Below are positions 23,901 to 35,957 of a DNA stretch of 64,000 bases, one piece after another; the stretch's first letter is position 1, and every line of letters begins with the position of its first letter. The DNA is from Paragordius varius (Eukaryota; Nematomorpha): assembly GCA_964247055.1 (NCBI GenBank), contig OZ176055.1:2418001-2482000 (forward strand), written 5' to 3'. A model generated the notes under the pieces. That model saw nothing but the letters and a program-made list of their open reading frames with translations, did not search any database and was not told the origin of the DNA. Both the position numbers and the translations under genes were made by a program.

Positions 23901-26342
23901 CATACAAATGAACAATGGGAATTCTAAGGTTTGTGGTACACGCTCAATGTTTAAATATTCTTCGACTTGCCATAAAGAATGCTTGAATTCGGTTGGTTGT
24001 TGGAAAACTAAAGCTTCAGATATGTGTATTGCATGTAAAAAATATCTCCTCCTTTTATTATCGTCTGATACAAATTACTCAAATTTTACCGCACAATGTG
24101 TATCAGACTGTCCAATAGATTCTGGGTAATATTTATGGTTGTATTATAGTGTGAAAATTAATTATTCTACAGTAAAAATGGAAATTCGGACAAAACGTGA
24201 AAATATAAAGACAAATATTTTTTTTAAAAGATAACCATACTTTTTAATCTTGATTTTTTTTATTATAATTCATTGTTTTGAATTACACATATAATATAGA
24301 AATGTAAATTGGTAACACACATGTATTTTACAATTGTAATTAAATGTTATTTATAGGATAAAATAAGTTTTAAAAGGTATGGCTGTCTTTTGAAAAAAAA
24401 TAATCTTTATATTTTTACATTTTGTCCGTATAATTTTAAATTTTACTGCACAATATTTAATTTAATACTTTTTTAAGTCCTATATTGGATTTTTTAGTAA
24501 TTTGTATAAATAGCAATACAATTACAAGATATGTTTCTTACTATCCGCATAATATTCGTTTTTACGAAAGTTTGACATTTTAAATTTTTTAAATGCATAT
24601 TCTATTGCTAATATATAAAATTTTTATCATATACCATTTACACCTCAAATTCACCTTGGAACGTTCAAATTCACCCTTGAACAATTCAAATTCGCCCTAA
24701 AATAAATTATGTGTTAGTTTAACTATATTTTTTAAAAAAAGAAATTTTGCTTGAAAACATAATTAAATTAAACTATGCCATAAAGATATATTTCATATTA
24801 ATAATAAGTTCTGTTAATCTCAAAACGCTAATTTATTTTTAGGGTGTATTTAACTTGTACGGTGAATTTGAAGTCTTTAAGAATGAATATCATGTGTTTA
24901 AGGGCGAATTGCAAATATATACAACGATATCTCTCCTTTCATTGCATAACATATTTATATTCGGTAGATATTTTTTGACCTCAAAACACACAATTTTAAC
25001 GGAATTGGGTATTAGAGAAAGTAGTATACCCACATCTCAAGCTGGTTATTGCATAAAGTGTCACCAAATTTGCCAGTCATGTCAGGGTCCGAAAGAAACA
25101 GATTGTACAAAATGCAAATATAAAAATATAAAGGAAAAAGAGTTCTCTAAAAACTCCAACGATTTAACAAACACAAATGAATTAAAATGCCTTAAAAGCT
25201 GTCCACCCGCTACTTTTTATAATTTTTCCCAGCAATCCAACGCGATGGGTCAATGTGTTCCTTGTCATCCTTTTTGTCAAACGTATATAAACAACGTTTT
25301 TTTTTGAAAATATTATTAAATTTTAATTTTTTTAATATAATTTTATTTTTATTATTATTGGAAAGTATAAAAATTTATTTTGGTTTTTGAATTATTTTTA
25401 GCTGTCTCGGATTTGATAGATTAAATTTTTGAAATTTTTAATATTTTATTTATTAATTTTTTGTATATTAAAATCATTTTTTGAGTTATATTGTTTTTTT
25501 TGAAAATTTTTATCTATGCACCTTATTTCAAAATTTTTCTATTTTTTAGATGTACCGGATATGGAAAAGTTTTATCTGATGATCAATGTCAAAAGTGTCG
25601 ATGGGGAGAGAAGCGAGATAATATATCAAATTTAACTGTAAGTATAGTAATAATGATTAAAAATTTAGTTTGACTTTATATTTTTTTGATTATTATGTAA
25701 ATGACAACCGTTAATCAAATTTATTAAAAGAAATATTTTTATCTGGAATAAAGATTAAATGATTACATAATTATTTATTACTTTAATTATCAAATAATAA
25801 CTTTAATATCGGTTCAATAATTAATTTAGCCTTATTACATACTCTTAATAGTACTTAATCAATTTTTATTTTCCTAGTTTAAATCTAAATTTTTATTATT
25901 TTAGACCTGTTTAGCTCAAAATGAAAAATGTGATCCAGGCTTTTACACCACTTCTTCCCCACAAAATTCCAACTTGGTATGATGATTTTTTATATCATAT
26001 TTAAATTTTTATATATTATAGTTGTTGCGTATTTGTCTTAAAATTAACTATTTTAAAATAAGATTTGTGTCAAATATTTTAAATAACGCTAAATATTTAA
26101 ATTTTAATAGCTATATTTTTTCTTATAAAATTTCAAAAGCCTTTTTTACCCCAGGTCATATGTCAAAGTTGTCATTCATTATGCTCTACCTGTATTGATG
26201 CCTCCCCTTTCTGTACCTCTTGTAAATACAAAAGCTTGAAACCACTGATTTCTACACATCAAACATTTTTACCCAAAACACATCGTCCTGTTTGTGTTAA
26301 AGAATGTCCTGCGTTTTATTTTAACGAGTAAATTTAATGGAA

Positions 26343-26386
<44 letters not shown>

Positions 26387-28381
26387 AAACAAATGTGAAT
26401 ATTAGAGTTTCGGGGAGACTTTTATAGAAATAATTTATTAAAAACTTTAAAATATGGTTTTTTTACCTATTGATATGATAATGGTGTGCAACTTAAATTA
26501 TTACGTAATATAATTTTATTGAGTTTTAAATTTATACTTAATTAAGCCAGTATTGGTATATAATAATTCTAACGGTTAATATGATTTTGTTTGATATTAG
26601 TATATATTTTACCTATTTGTAGAAATGATGTTTGATTTAAATTAAGACTAATACTGGATTTATAAAATTTGGTTATAAAATTTATTTAAATTACCTCATT
26701 TTTTTATACATATAATTTCATAACATTTTAGCCGCTCATCAATTAGAGATTGTAAGCCTTGTCTACTATTTTGCTCAAAACTAAATATTGAATCTCAAAG
26801 TTATATTAATAACGAAGTTTTGACTTATTCTAATAATGATGGTAATTTATATGACAAGTATTGTAATCAACCGCCATCATTTCCTTATCAAATGAATGCT
26901 TCAAATTATTACTATGCAAAACCAACTCAAAATTATATCCGCAAAAATCGCATTAATAATATTTATGATATTCCAAAAGATTTTGGGCATGTCTTACAAT
27001 GTAGGAGCCCATGTCCATTAGAAAAATCATTTATTAATACTGCACAAAACAATAAAAGTTTACCGTTTAAAGGCCTTATTTCACGTTATTTTAATCCACA
27101 AAAGGAAGAAAACAATGACCATTTGTATACCAACGATGTGAATGTTTTTAACACAGAACTCTTATTGTTTCAATACCTTATGCATATACGATTGGTAATT
27201 TATATCCGGTTGTTGATATTTTCAAATTATTTCTTTTTTATTAATAATTATGCTTTTTTTTAAATAGCATCAAATTTTATTTATAGAAAACACGTATATA
27301 TGTGTAAATAATGTATATATTTTAATATTATCTTATCCTCTATAGACGAATGAATATCGATGCTCAAATCAATGTCTTTCCTCACACCATATATCATATG
27401 TTTTTAATGATGCGGGAATTTTAAGAAATATTTGCCTCCCTACTATCATAGCAGAATCTGAAACGCAACATTCTTTTTCTGAAAAGTATGGTTAAATAAA
27501 TTTTTTTACTAAAATTAACTGATTATCAATCCAGGTGTGGCCAACCCTCGCCATGCAAAAATTTTAGAAATTCATAATTTGCAAAATATACTCAAAAATC
27601 TTAACAAAATTGATAATTATCATACATCTTTTTAAATTAATCCATGCAATCGGCAATGAACAAGAAAAATTTGGCATTGTACATTTTTATGCTTGAAATT
27701 TAATCAAATATTTATTAAAGCCCATATTTATTTCGAATGACGCCCGCCAATTTTTTTGATTTGAAAATGCAGCCCACGAAGCCGTATGCACCCTTGATCC
27801 ATACAACTGATGATAAAATGTTTTAAGACATTGGCCTTATGAGATTTTTATACAAGTTAAAACCTTTTCATATATATAAAAATCTTAATTAAAGGAAAAT
27901 ACCGGACCCATTAGTAATATACTTCACTTTTGCAAAAAAATTGACATTACTCAACCTACAAGTATTAAAATAATTTGTTTTTGGGGGTGCATAAATTAAA
28001 TTATATAACACGTGCAACTTTAATATTTTATAAAATAAAAGGCCCTGTTAAAAATTTAAATGCAGTTAGACCATACATATAGGGAAGTTATTTACATAAT
28101 TATAATGTAAAGATGGCCCAATTTTCAAAATTCAATATTGTATTGATGAATACAGAGTTACACATACCATAAATATATCCTTCAAAATTTCAATTTAATA
28201 ATTTTCACATCAGAATAATAAACTATGATCGAACCCGTATACTATGGGGTTGGCTTGCTTTTCCCATATTTCTTATTATACTTTGTGGATGTCTTATTCG
28301 ATATGTCATCGTTCGGAGAAATCACAAAGGATACAAACATTATTTGTAAGAAATTCAATATTTTAGATAATCACAATATAT

Positions 28382-28426
<45 letters not shown>

Positions 28427-31400
28427 GTATATATAATTAAAATGAAAATATAACTTATTATTTACAACAAGAATTTTAATTTTTTTAGACAAAATATAAA
28501 AAGTAAAATCCCTTTTATCACGTATTATTTGATTTTAATTTATGATACTGCAATAGAAATGAGTGTGTTACCAATCTTATTACCTTATTCAACACCAAAC
28601 GATAACTTTTTGAAAAATGTGATTGTTTTTTATAATAAATATATTTTTCCTGTTGTTTTTCTTTGTTAATTTATTGTATAAGCTAATCGATAACTTATAA
28701 CAATAATCAAGGATTAAAAATGTTTAATTTTGAAAAATTATACTTTTTTATTGCCTTTTTGTAATTTAAATTTATACAATAAATTAACTCATATATTTTA
28801 GAATATATAATTTTTTATTTTCTGTCATAAATACGGTTAGTTGTTTGAGTCAGGATTCAGATCAATTTGATCCATACAATTTGCAACGAAAATTGGATCT
28901 TTCATCCGATTGTAATTCCATTATGGAACTAAAATCTACTCCCCCATTCGATGCAAATAATATTGAAATTAGAGATTTTTGTCAATCGGCTCATATAAAT
29001 TCTAAGTTTAATTACTCAGCCAGCAGGGTTACGAATAACCCATGTTATGCAACATCGATTAACCCATCACCTATGGGGACGGCGATGGAATCTAAAAAGT
29101 TTTTATCTTGTGTGACATAAATTCTTTATTTATATAAAATATAAGTTTTGTTTTAAAAGAATTCGCTCAATAAATAAAATAAAAAAATTTTGGGTACTGT
29201 TAGTTATAATAATTTCATAGAAAAAATATTATCTTTATGGTAAAATTTTAGTTTTTATAACATAGTTAATTCGATTAATATCCCTTAGTTTATTGTAATC
29301 GATGTGTAAAATTAATGATTTCATTTTTTGAAAAAAAGCAATTACATAAAATTTTATTAATTTAGAAATTTTATCAGTCATTATTTGCATGGAAAGTTTT
29401 TGTTTAAATAAACTTCGAGAGTGTCCTTGAACAAGTTTGTCCTACTTTTTTAAGTTTAAAATTAACCAAATTTTATTATGTATTTTGTTATATTAAATTT
29501 TTTAACCTAATTTTTATTATTTTTTATAAATATATTTTTAAATTAATATTTTTCATTCAAAATCTTTTTTTGTGTCGAACTATTTTTTTCCGATTCAATA
29601 ATATTATTAATTTAAAAATGTTTTTAACCCATATACGTATTAAATCTTATTGATATTAAAATAAAAATTAATAAAGATATACGGTTTCTGAATAACTAAT
29701 AATTTATATTCATTTACAAGTTTACGGTAAATAAAGAGGGTATTCAAAAAATGATAGGGTAAATGAATAATCTTTGGTTTGATTTAAATAAAAATGTTAA
29801 AGGACCAGCTTGAAATGCATACGGTCGAAAAAAATATCACCTCATATATCTTTTTAAGCAATATTATTTTTATTTAAAGGTTAAAGGTTTTTATTTTTAT
29901 GTAACATTTATTTTTTCTATATGCAGATTTCTTAAAATTGCCAAAAAAGATGATATCACCTTATCTACTCTCATTGGTTCTGGTGCGTTTGGCACGGTTT
30001 ATAAGGTAAAATTTTTGTTAAATATTTGGATTTAAATTTTTTTCTTTAGAAATTTAACAATTTATTTTTTTTATTTTAGGGATATTTGAAACAATCCAAC
30101 GGCAAAGAAATGGTTGTAGCTATCAAAGTGTTAAATAATGAAGATTTAACTAATAAAATTATGGAAATAATGGAGGTAAATTTTTATTATGAAATTTTAG
30201 AAAATCTTTTTTTTAATTTAGCGGTGACGGTTATAATTTTTCTGCTTAATAGAATTTTGTAATAAAATTGTCAGTAAATTGAAAATGCACCCACCTCCTT
30301 ATAATTAAAAAATGTTTTAAAGTAAAAGAAAAATATTTAAAATTTATAGTTAATTGTTTAATTTTTAATGTGCATATATTGATTTGTTCCATGTAGGAAA
30401 TGTATTTGTTATTTATCGTGAAACATCCAAATTTACTTGATGTTATTGCCATATGCCTGCAACCAGAATTCCTAATCCTAACAGAATTTATTGAGTTTGG
30501 GAGTGTCCTTGATTTCTTGCGAATTTGCTCAAAAACCAATATAAATATGAATGATTATAATAACACAACGGACAATTCACACAATAGTTTACAAACTGTT
30601 GATGATAATAAAAATGATAATGTTGCGTTTGTTAAGGCCCGTAATGAATTTTGTCAAGCCTATTTGTCCTACATGTTAATATGGGCACGACAAATTGCTC
30701 AGGGGATGGCTTACCTGGAGAGCAAATCAATAGTTCATCGAGATTTGGCTGCCCGAAACATTTTAGGTTATTGGTATTAAGATTAAATATTTTTTGGATA
30801 TAATTACAGAGTTAAAAGGCTAATATATAAATAATTTGGAAAATTGACAGAGTATCATGCTAGAAGAAGGTGTTAATTAAACATGATTGCTTTTTTGCAA
30901 TGTTTTAACTTAACAAAATGCCTAAAAATTATCTTTTTTACATTGTTACAATATTCCCACTGCATTATATCAATTATATCTTAAAAATGTTTCACAAATC
31001 TTTTTTTTCCGATTTTATTATTAACAGTGAAAATAATATTTTCTCTTAAAAATATCATACTTTTTAAATTAAATAAAATGTTGCGCTTGTGAAATATATA
31101 TTTTGTTTTATTCTTTGATTTAGAATACACATATATTAGGATTATATAATTTATATTTTTTATAATTCATGCCTTTTAATTATAGCTAAAAACATTGATC
31201 ATGTAATCATATCCGATTTTGGTTCTGCTCGTTTAATTAACGCATATGACGATGTATACAAATCCCGGGGTGGAAAGGTTTAACTTTAATTTTTAACAGT
31301 TTTCGCTCTTTAGATGCCTTTTAAATGGTTAGCTCTTGAAACGATTGAAACACTCGTGTTCACGCATAAATCCGATGTATGGGCCTATGGTAAATATTTT

Positions 31401-32698
31401 TTTATAGATTTTTGGTTTCTTTATTGCAAGCAATCTAAAATTCTTTAATTTATATTTTGGTAACCTTATAGTAACATGATAAAAATATCGAGTTTATACA
31501 AAAACTTTGCTTTTATTGAACTCGTTTTTGGTTAGCGGGCTCGAATAATATATGTTTCACAAACATTCAATTATATTTTTATCTGCATACACGGATTTTT
31601 GACCATAAAATTTATGTATAGGGTAATTTTAGGTAAAATATAATATAAATTTATTGGAATTGCCGTAATTCAGCAGTCTTATATACCTTTTAATATGTAT
31701 TATCTTTTTTACATATTTTTTCATTTAATTTATTATAAATCTATTAATTATAAAAATGTTTTTACTTATTAATTATCTTCTCTTAGGTATAACTTTGTGG
31801 GAAATATTTAGTTGGGGTCAACATCCCTACAACAATGCCAATATGTATTCCGTTTTACGCCAACTTAAGGAGGGATATCGACTAGAAAGACCCATTTGCT
31901 GTCCGGATTATGCGTATCAGCTGATTAGAGATTGTAAGAAAATTCATTTTGTTTTTATTTTTACTACATTCAACAAAGATTACTTAATTAATTCCAATTA
32001 TTTTTATATGTTTTACTTTTTTTACGATATAAGGTCGCTAGGTGATTATAAATCTTTTGGTAGATTTGATAATATGGCTTTATTTATTTAACAAGGCATT
32101 ATCCTCTAGAAACGGAAAATTAATACAATTTTATTGTAAAATTTATTATGCCTAAATCCAAATATAATGATTATTTTACAAACTTTTATATTTGTTTGAC
32201 CAAAAGTTGTTTTAAGGAATAATTATTTTAGTACCATTTTTAATAATTATTGTTTTGATTGAGATTCTATAATTAATCCACTAAAATTGGACGTATATTT
32301 GAATAAAGTCAGCATTAGTTGCTGCTTATTTCACAATATAATACGTTCGCAACACTGTATTGTATGGAAAAAAGAAAGGAAATAATTGTTTATTTAACAT
32401 TTTGTGGTTTTTTCCATACACTACTGTATTTCAAGCTTTTCTATAGATAAAAACCATTAAAATGCATACTATTATTGTTTTTAATGGTATTCTCTGTGTT
32501 TGGACCAATATTTGCTATACATATTCATATAGAATTTTAACTGTTAAATTTCCGTAAAAATTAGATTATTAATTATTTTTCAAATATTTTTATTGAGGCT
32601 GGCATGAACAACCTAACATGAGACCGAATTTTTTAGAAATTGAAAAAAGATGTGAATTCTTTTCCGAATCTCCCAGGGTGATCTCACATTCCAATTAG
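20940..32698 (+). CDS. EGFR: EGFR/ErbB-family receptor tyrosine kinase
   Basis: Eighteen phase-consistent exons: 20940-22596, 22852-23088, 23873-24125, 24968-25282, 25550-25637, 25905-25976, 26155-26327, 26732-27194, 27346-27485, 28214-28345, 28841-29098, 29927-30005, 30080-30175, 30397-30766, 31186-31277, 31314-31389, 31787-31933, 32598-32698; 1,582 residues. Order: signal peptide (1-26), receptor L domain 1, cysteine-rich furin-like domain, L domain 2, a second long cysteine-rich domain (CHKECLNSVGCW, then CIKCHQICQSCQG), one membrane helix (about 1142-1161) with basic stop RYVIVRR, an 86-residue juxtamembrane segment with NPCY (about 1243-1246), and a kinase with GSGAFG (1280), VAIK (Lys 1305), HRDLAARN (1435), DFG (1455) and PFKWLALE. 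L-CR-L-CR with ALE in place of APE marks the ErbB type. All catalytic residues are present. The tail after the kinase is only about 20 residues. A kinase insert of about 40 polar residues precedes the catalytic loop. The exon 11 donor is inferred from phase. Confidence 0.88.
22618..22640. repeat. (AT)n microsatellite in RTK intron 1
   Basis: A run of AT dinucleotides. Similar runs lie at about 26348-26381 (RTK intron 7), 28383-28420 (intron 10), 46610-46634 (fucokinase intron) and 50130-50150. Confidence 0.9.
23119..23292. repeat. MITE, CAGTATGCATTTTAATGG type, about 170 bp
   Basis: Starts CAGTATGCATTTTAATGG and ends with the inverse CATTAAAATGCATACT. The interior is nearly palindromic: GCAATTTGCAACACAG with TGTATGGAAAAA faces TTTTTTCCCATATACTATTG and TGTTGCAATTGCCC. 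Other copies lie at 32305-32474, about 41595-41775 and 63638-63801. All four sit in introns or intergenic spacer. Tc1/mariner-type is likely from the end sequence and TA-rich flanks, but no transposase is present. Confidence 0.85.
23624..23808 (+). mobile_element. tRNA-derived SINE, copy 2
   Basis: Same family as 16661-16842. Starts GGCGTGATGG, B box GAGTTCGAACCCC at 23675-23687, then TCAGCCCTGGGCAGGC and the same A/G-rich tail followed by ACTCTAAACTGTATA. It lies in RTK intron 2, sense orientation, ending about 65 bp before exon 3. Confidence 0.88.
24168..24455. repeat. MITE, ACAGTAAAAAT-type, in RTK intron 3
   Basis: Left end ACAGTAAAAATGGAAATTCG then GGACAAAACGTGAAAAT; right end, inverted, ATTTTTACATTTTGTCCGTA then TTTTACTGCACA. 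Same family as 1486-1755. Confidence 0.75.
24626..24920. repeat. MITE with mini-repeat ends (CACCTCAAATTCACC type) in RTK intron 3
   Basis: Left end ATACCATTTACACCTCAAAT then ATTCACCTTGGAACG, ATTCACCCTTGAACA and ATTCGCCCT mini-repeats. The right side has the inverse words GGTGAATTTGAAG and GGGCGAATTGCAAATATAT. Related ends lie near 46268, 47784, 49152 and 49853. The right end stops about 45 bp upstream of RTK exon 4, so an ORF that appears to start at 24855 begins inside the transposon and is not the true exon start. Confidence 0.65.
27532..27797. repeat. probable hAT-like MITE remnant in RTK intron 9
   Basis: A GC-richer island starts CCAGGTGTGGCCAACCCTCG and ends near CGCCCGCCAATTTTTTTGAT and AGCCCACGAAGCCGTATGCA. 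This layout is typical of animal hAT MITEs, but the second terminal repeat is not clearly matched. Confidence 0.4.
29395..29825. repeat. internally deleted copy of the TTCAAG mini-repeat element in RTK intron 11
   Basis: The left part has CTTCGAGAGTGTCCTTGAAC, the right part AAAGGACCAGCTTGAAATGC, and the interior keeps AAAGATATACGGTTTCT. All three occur in the 1.8-kb element at 43064-44853, of which this looks like a shortened relative. Confidence 0.6.
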
Positions 32699-33624
32699 AT
32701 AATTGAAATGTTTTTTTATATTATTATATAGTATTAATTATATTTTTAAATTAATCAATATGTATATATATATAATAATATAGCAATCATGCACATATAT
32801 CTTTTTTTAATATCTCTTAGATCATTTTTTTAAAAATAAATTTTTATATTGCTTTGGTGCATTATTTCTTAATCTTCACATGTTTACTTTTTGAAAAAGG
32901 GTTATAGGCGTTGGCCTTTAAATTATAATTTAAGGCTATAAATAGAAAATTAATTTTTTTTAACAGCTATTAGAAAACTCGATAATAATATACTTAATTA
33001 ATGCCATAAACTTACGAAACTAAATATAACTCCTCCTAATATGTCTTATAAGCACCATACACCCCCCATTTTCCATTATGAATCATATGTGTCTACCATT
33101 GCAATATTTATTGTGGGCACCGTTTATAATGTGACATATAGAAAAATTTGAAATTATTCGAACTAAATGTAAAAATATAAAAACAAAAACCTTAATTTTT
33201 CTTCTATACAAGATATTTAATTACAAATGTAAAATACATTATTGATTGTGTTACCAATATACATCTCTATTTCACACTTTGCATTTTAAATATCCAGTCA
33301 TATTTGAAAAAAATGAAGTTTAAAAGTATCCGTCTTTTAAAAAAATTATCTGTTTTTACGGTATATATGAATTTCTATTGTGTAATTATATGCATACCCA
33401 TTAAGTAAAACTTTTCATTGCAGTCATCTTTTGTTGCGTTTCAATTTAATTGGAAAGTCAATTGTCATCACTTCTGTGCTGCGTTGATATTTATTATGAA
33501 CAAAACAATTTAACACTTTTTGCAAACATAAATAAATAACTGTTGACTTGTAACGTTATAGCAATTATCCTAACATCTTTAAGGATAAGGTAAACGAAAC
33601 ATAGAGAACATAAAAATAGTATAA
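32699..33624. other. spacer between RTK and acetyltransferase genes
   Basis: No coding exon is seen. A degraded ACAGTAAAAAT-type MITE lies at about 33140-33395 (inverse words TTACCAATATACATCTCTAT). The 5' exon carrying the start codon of the acetyltransferase should be here but could not be identified. Confidence 0.4.
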
Positions 33625-35957
33625 TATATCGAATCAAATTATTTAACCATCAGAATTCTAATTCTTGACATAAATAGCTTCAGTCCGTGTTTAATAACAG
33701 ATACATCATCATCCCCATATAATTTTTGCGCTATAAATAATGAAAATAACAGCATCATTAACAATGAAATCGGAAGAAAAATTGTACCGTATTTGGCTGA
33801 TAAAAACAATGTTTTATACATTGATAAAATAAAAAAATTTAAAATTTGTTTGGCCACATCCATTGATATACCATTTTTGTGTCAAAAAGGGAACAAAGAA
33901 TTAAATTGCAGAAATCATCTCAATTATATCCAGGACATATTTAATAACTATCACGATGCTTTTTTGGTTGCTAAAACTCTGACAAGAGACAGGATAATTG
34001 GTAACACCCAGCTAAATTCAATAAATGTTAACATAGAATAGTTTTTATTTTAACATTATTTGATATGGAACCCATTTGTTTTATAAAATTTAATTTTTTA
34101 AGTGTATAGTACAGTAAAAATAAATTTATACAGAAAGACATATATTTTTTCAAAAAAGACGATCATATTATACCTTGATTTTTAATATAACTCATCCTTT
34201 TATGGTGCAAAATAAAAATAGAGATGTATTGCATCCTATACTCATTTATATATAAAAAAATTCAAATTATAATGTTTATTTAGAAAAAATCAAGTTTTGA
34301 AATTGTATGGTGGTTTAAAAAAACATTTGTCTATTAATTTGTCCGTATAAATTTTTTAGACATTACATATATACATGTTTATAGGAAGTGTTTTGGCAAT
34401 AAATTTTTTGGAGAAGAAAATATCTACCATTAGTTTGTTTTGGGTAGATAAACATTTTCAAAAAATGGGAATCGGAAAGCAGTTGATAAAAACTCTAAGG
34501 ACTATTGTCGCAATCGATCAAAGATTATACTGTTGTTCGTATGAGGCTATGATTAACACGTATCGTAAATTTGGGTTACACCCTATTGATAGAAGTATTC
34601 ACCTTATATTATTAGTATATGTGTGCTTTAAATAACAGTAACCGCCTATAAAAATAAACAAACAAATTTTTTTGAGAATATGTTCATCAGCTGATATACA
34701 TAGAATGATAGGGGAAAACTTGGTCAAAAAAGTGTGTGCGAAAGTTTTTAGTTTTAAAAACGTAACTATAAAAAAATTTTTATTCATCAGTTTTATCGAC
34801 ATAAAAACGATTCTCCATTTGCTCAATTGAAACCACTTGTTTTGTAATATAAAATATTTTTAATTTAATATTTTATAGCATTAAGGCAGGAGCATTCAAC
34901 ACACACGCATGCCGACCTCCGAAATATTTCTGCAGCCTGCGAGAAATATTATAATATTTTACACTAAATATTGATTTTCTCAAGCAATTTTGTGACTAAG
35001 TCTTTTGCCAATAATTGAACGAGAGTAAAAATTCTTAAAATAAACAAAAATCTAATTAAATATTTTATATATTTTCCGAATGTGTCCCGTCGGGTTTTTT
35101 GATCCGAAATGCGACTCGCCAATCCATTTGTGCTGGACATCTATGCCTTAAATGTTGATTTACTTTTAATTTACTAAATGCACCATATACATTCTATCTG
35201 GTTTTAATTGATTAGCTATGACTGTTGACTGTCATACGCAGTTATTTTATTGATTTGTCCCTTTGATATGATCTTCTGTATAATATATATTGTAGTTTGT
35301 GTATATTCCAATCCATATATGTCCATTCTACGATTACAACATCTCATTAAACGGTTAAACAAATTTAGGATTATTAATATGCCTGATACTTTTCAAATAA
35401 CTATTGATCCCAAACATAAATGGTTTTGTGAACCTCCGTTATGGGAGAAATTAATCGAATACGACACCTTTGTTCATCTTTGCGATCGGCATAAATTTTT
35501 GCATAGTTTACTCAGAACGCATGAGCAAACTTATACAATTGCCTTATTTCATCACAACAACACTACATTCTCACCTCAAAACAGTAATGAAATTTCTTGC
35601 ATAGCTTACGGCGCTTTAAGACCCATGAATAATGAAGGATATACTTTAGGGCCTTTATACGCTACTAAACCGGAATTTGCTTCACATATATTAGCACAGA
35701 TTTGTAAAATAGTTACTAAATTAATCGTTAAATCAAATAAATACAATAAAACTCTAAATGCATGGTGTTCATTGGCATTCACTGCTTATAGTCAAAACAA
35801 TATTGATGATAAAATATTTGGCAAAAGTAATCTTATCACTGAGATTGTGCAATGTTTGGGCCTTACCGAGGATTCTGCTTACCGATTGGGATCGCAACCG
35901 TTGAAATTACCAAAGGAACAAATATACTTTTTCACAGGATCATCATTTATAGTTTAA
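33625..35957 (+). CDS. two-domain GNAT N-acetyltransferase (GNAT + YitH-like Acetyltransf_18)
   Basis: Three coding segments are clear: open frame 33625-34000, exon 34385-34614, and a last segment from somewhere between about 35240 and 35370 to a TAA at 35957. The first two join in phase 1 across RIIG/SVLAINF, giving the GNAT core: a hydrophobic beta strand ISLFWVD, then QKMGIGKQLI, the acetyl-CoA pyrophosphate-binding loop (R/Q-x-x-G-x-G/A). CSYEAMINTYRKFGLHP is the usual end of this domain. The last segment has WEKLIEYDTFVHLCDR and YGALRPMNNEGYTLGPLY, the pattern of the C-terminal YitH-type acetyltransferase domain common in animal proteins of this class. The substrate is not predictable. 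No Met lies in the first open frame, so the 5' exon is missing, and the junction to the last segment is not settled. A MITE sits at 34100-34360 in the first intron. Confidence 0.7.
34100..34360. repeat. MITE, ACAGTAAAAAT-type, in the acetyltransferase intron
   Basis: Left end TACAGTAAAAATAAATTTAT, right end TTGTCCGTATAAATTTTTTA, with TAAAAATAGAGATGTATTGC inside, as in other copies of this family. The right end lies about 25 bp upstream of the exon acceptor at 34384. Confidence 0.7.
34887..35142. repeat. possible hAT-like MITE in the acetyltransferase intron
   Basis: Starts TTAAGGCAGGAGCATTCAAC and ends GTGCTGGACATCTATGCCTT, loosely inverse to each other, around an AT-rich middle. Degraded. 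Confidence 0.35.

Noticed and set aside
24855-24967. N-terminal part of an ORF overlapping RTK exon 4
   Set aside because: It starts inside a MITE end. The acceptor at 24967 restores phase from exon 3 and begins the conserved cysteine-rich sequence.
28225-28440. 71-codon ORF over the RTK membrane exon
   Set aside because: Wrong frame, and it runs into an (AT)n repeat. The in-phase frame gives a clean membrane helix and basic stop.
20940-32698. Insulin/IGF receptor identity for the RTK
   Set aside because: The juxtamembrane NPxY suggested it, but the second cysteine-rich region, lack of fibronectin repeats and ALE in place of APE point to ErbB.
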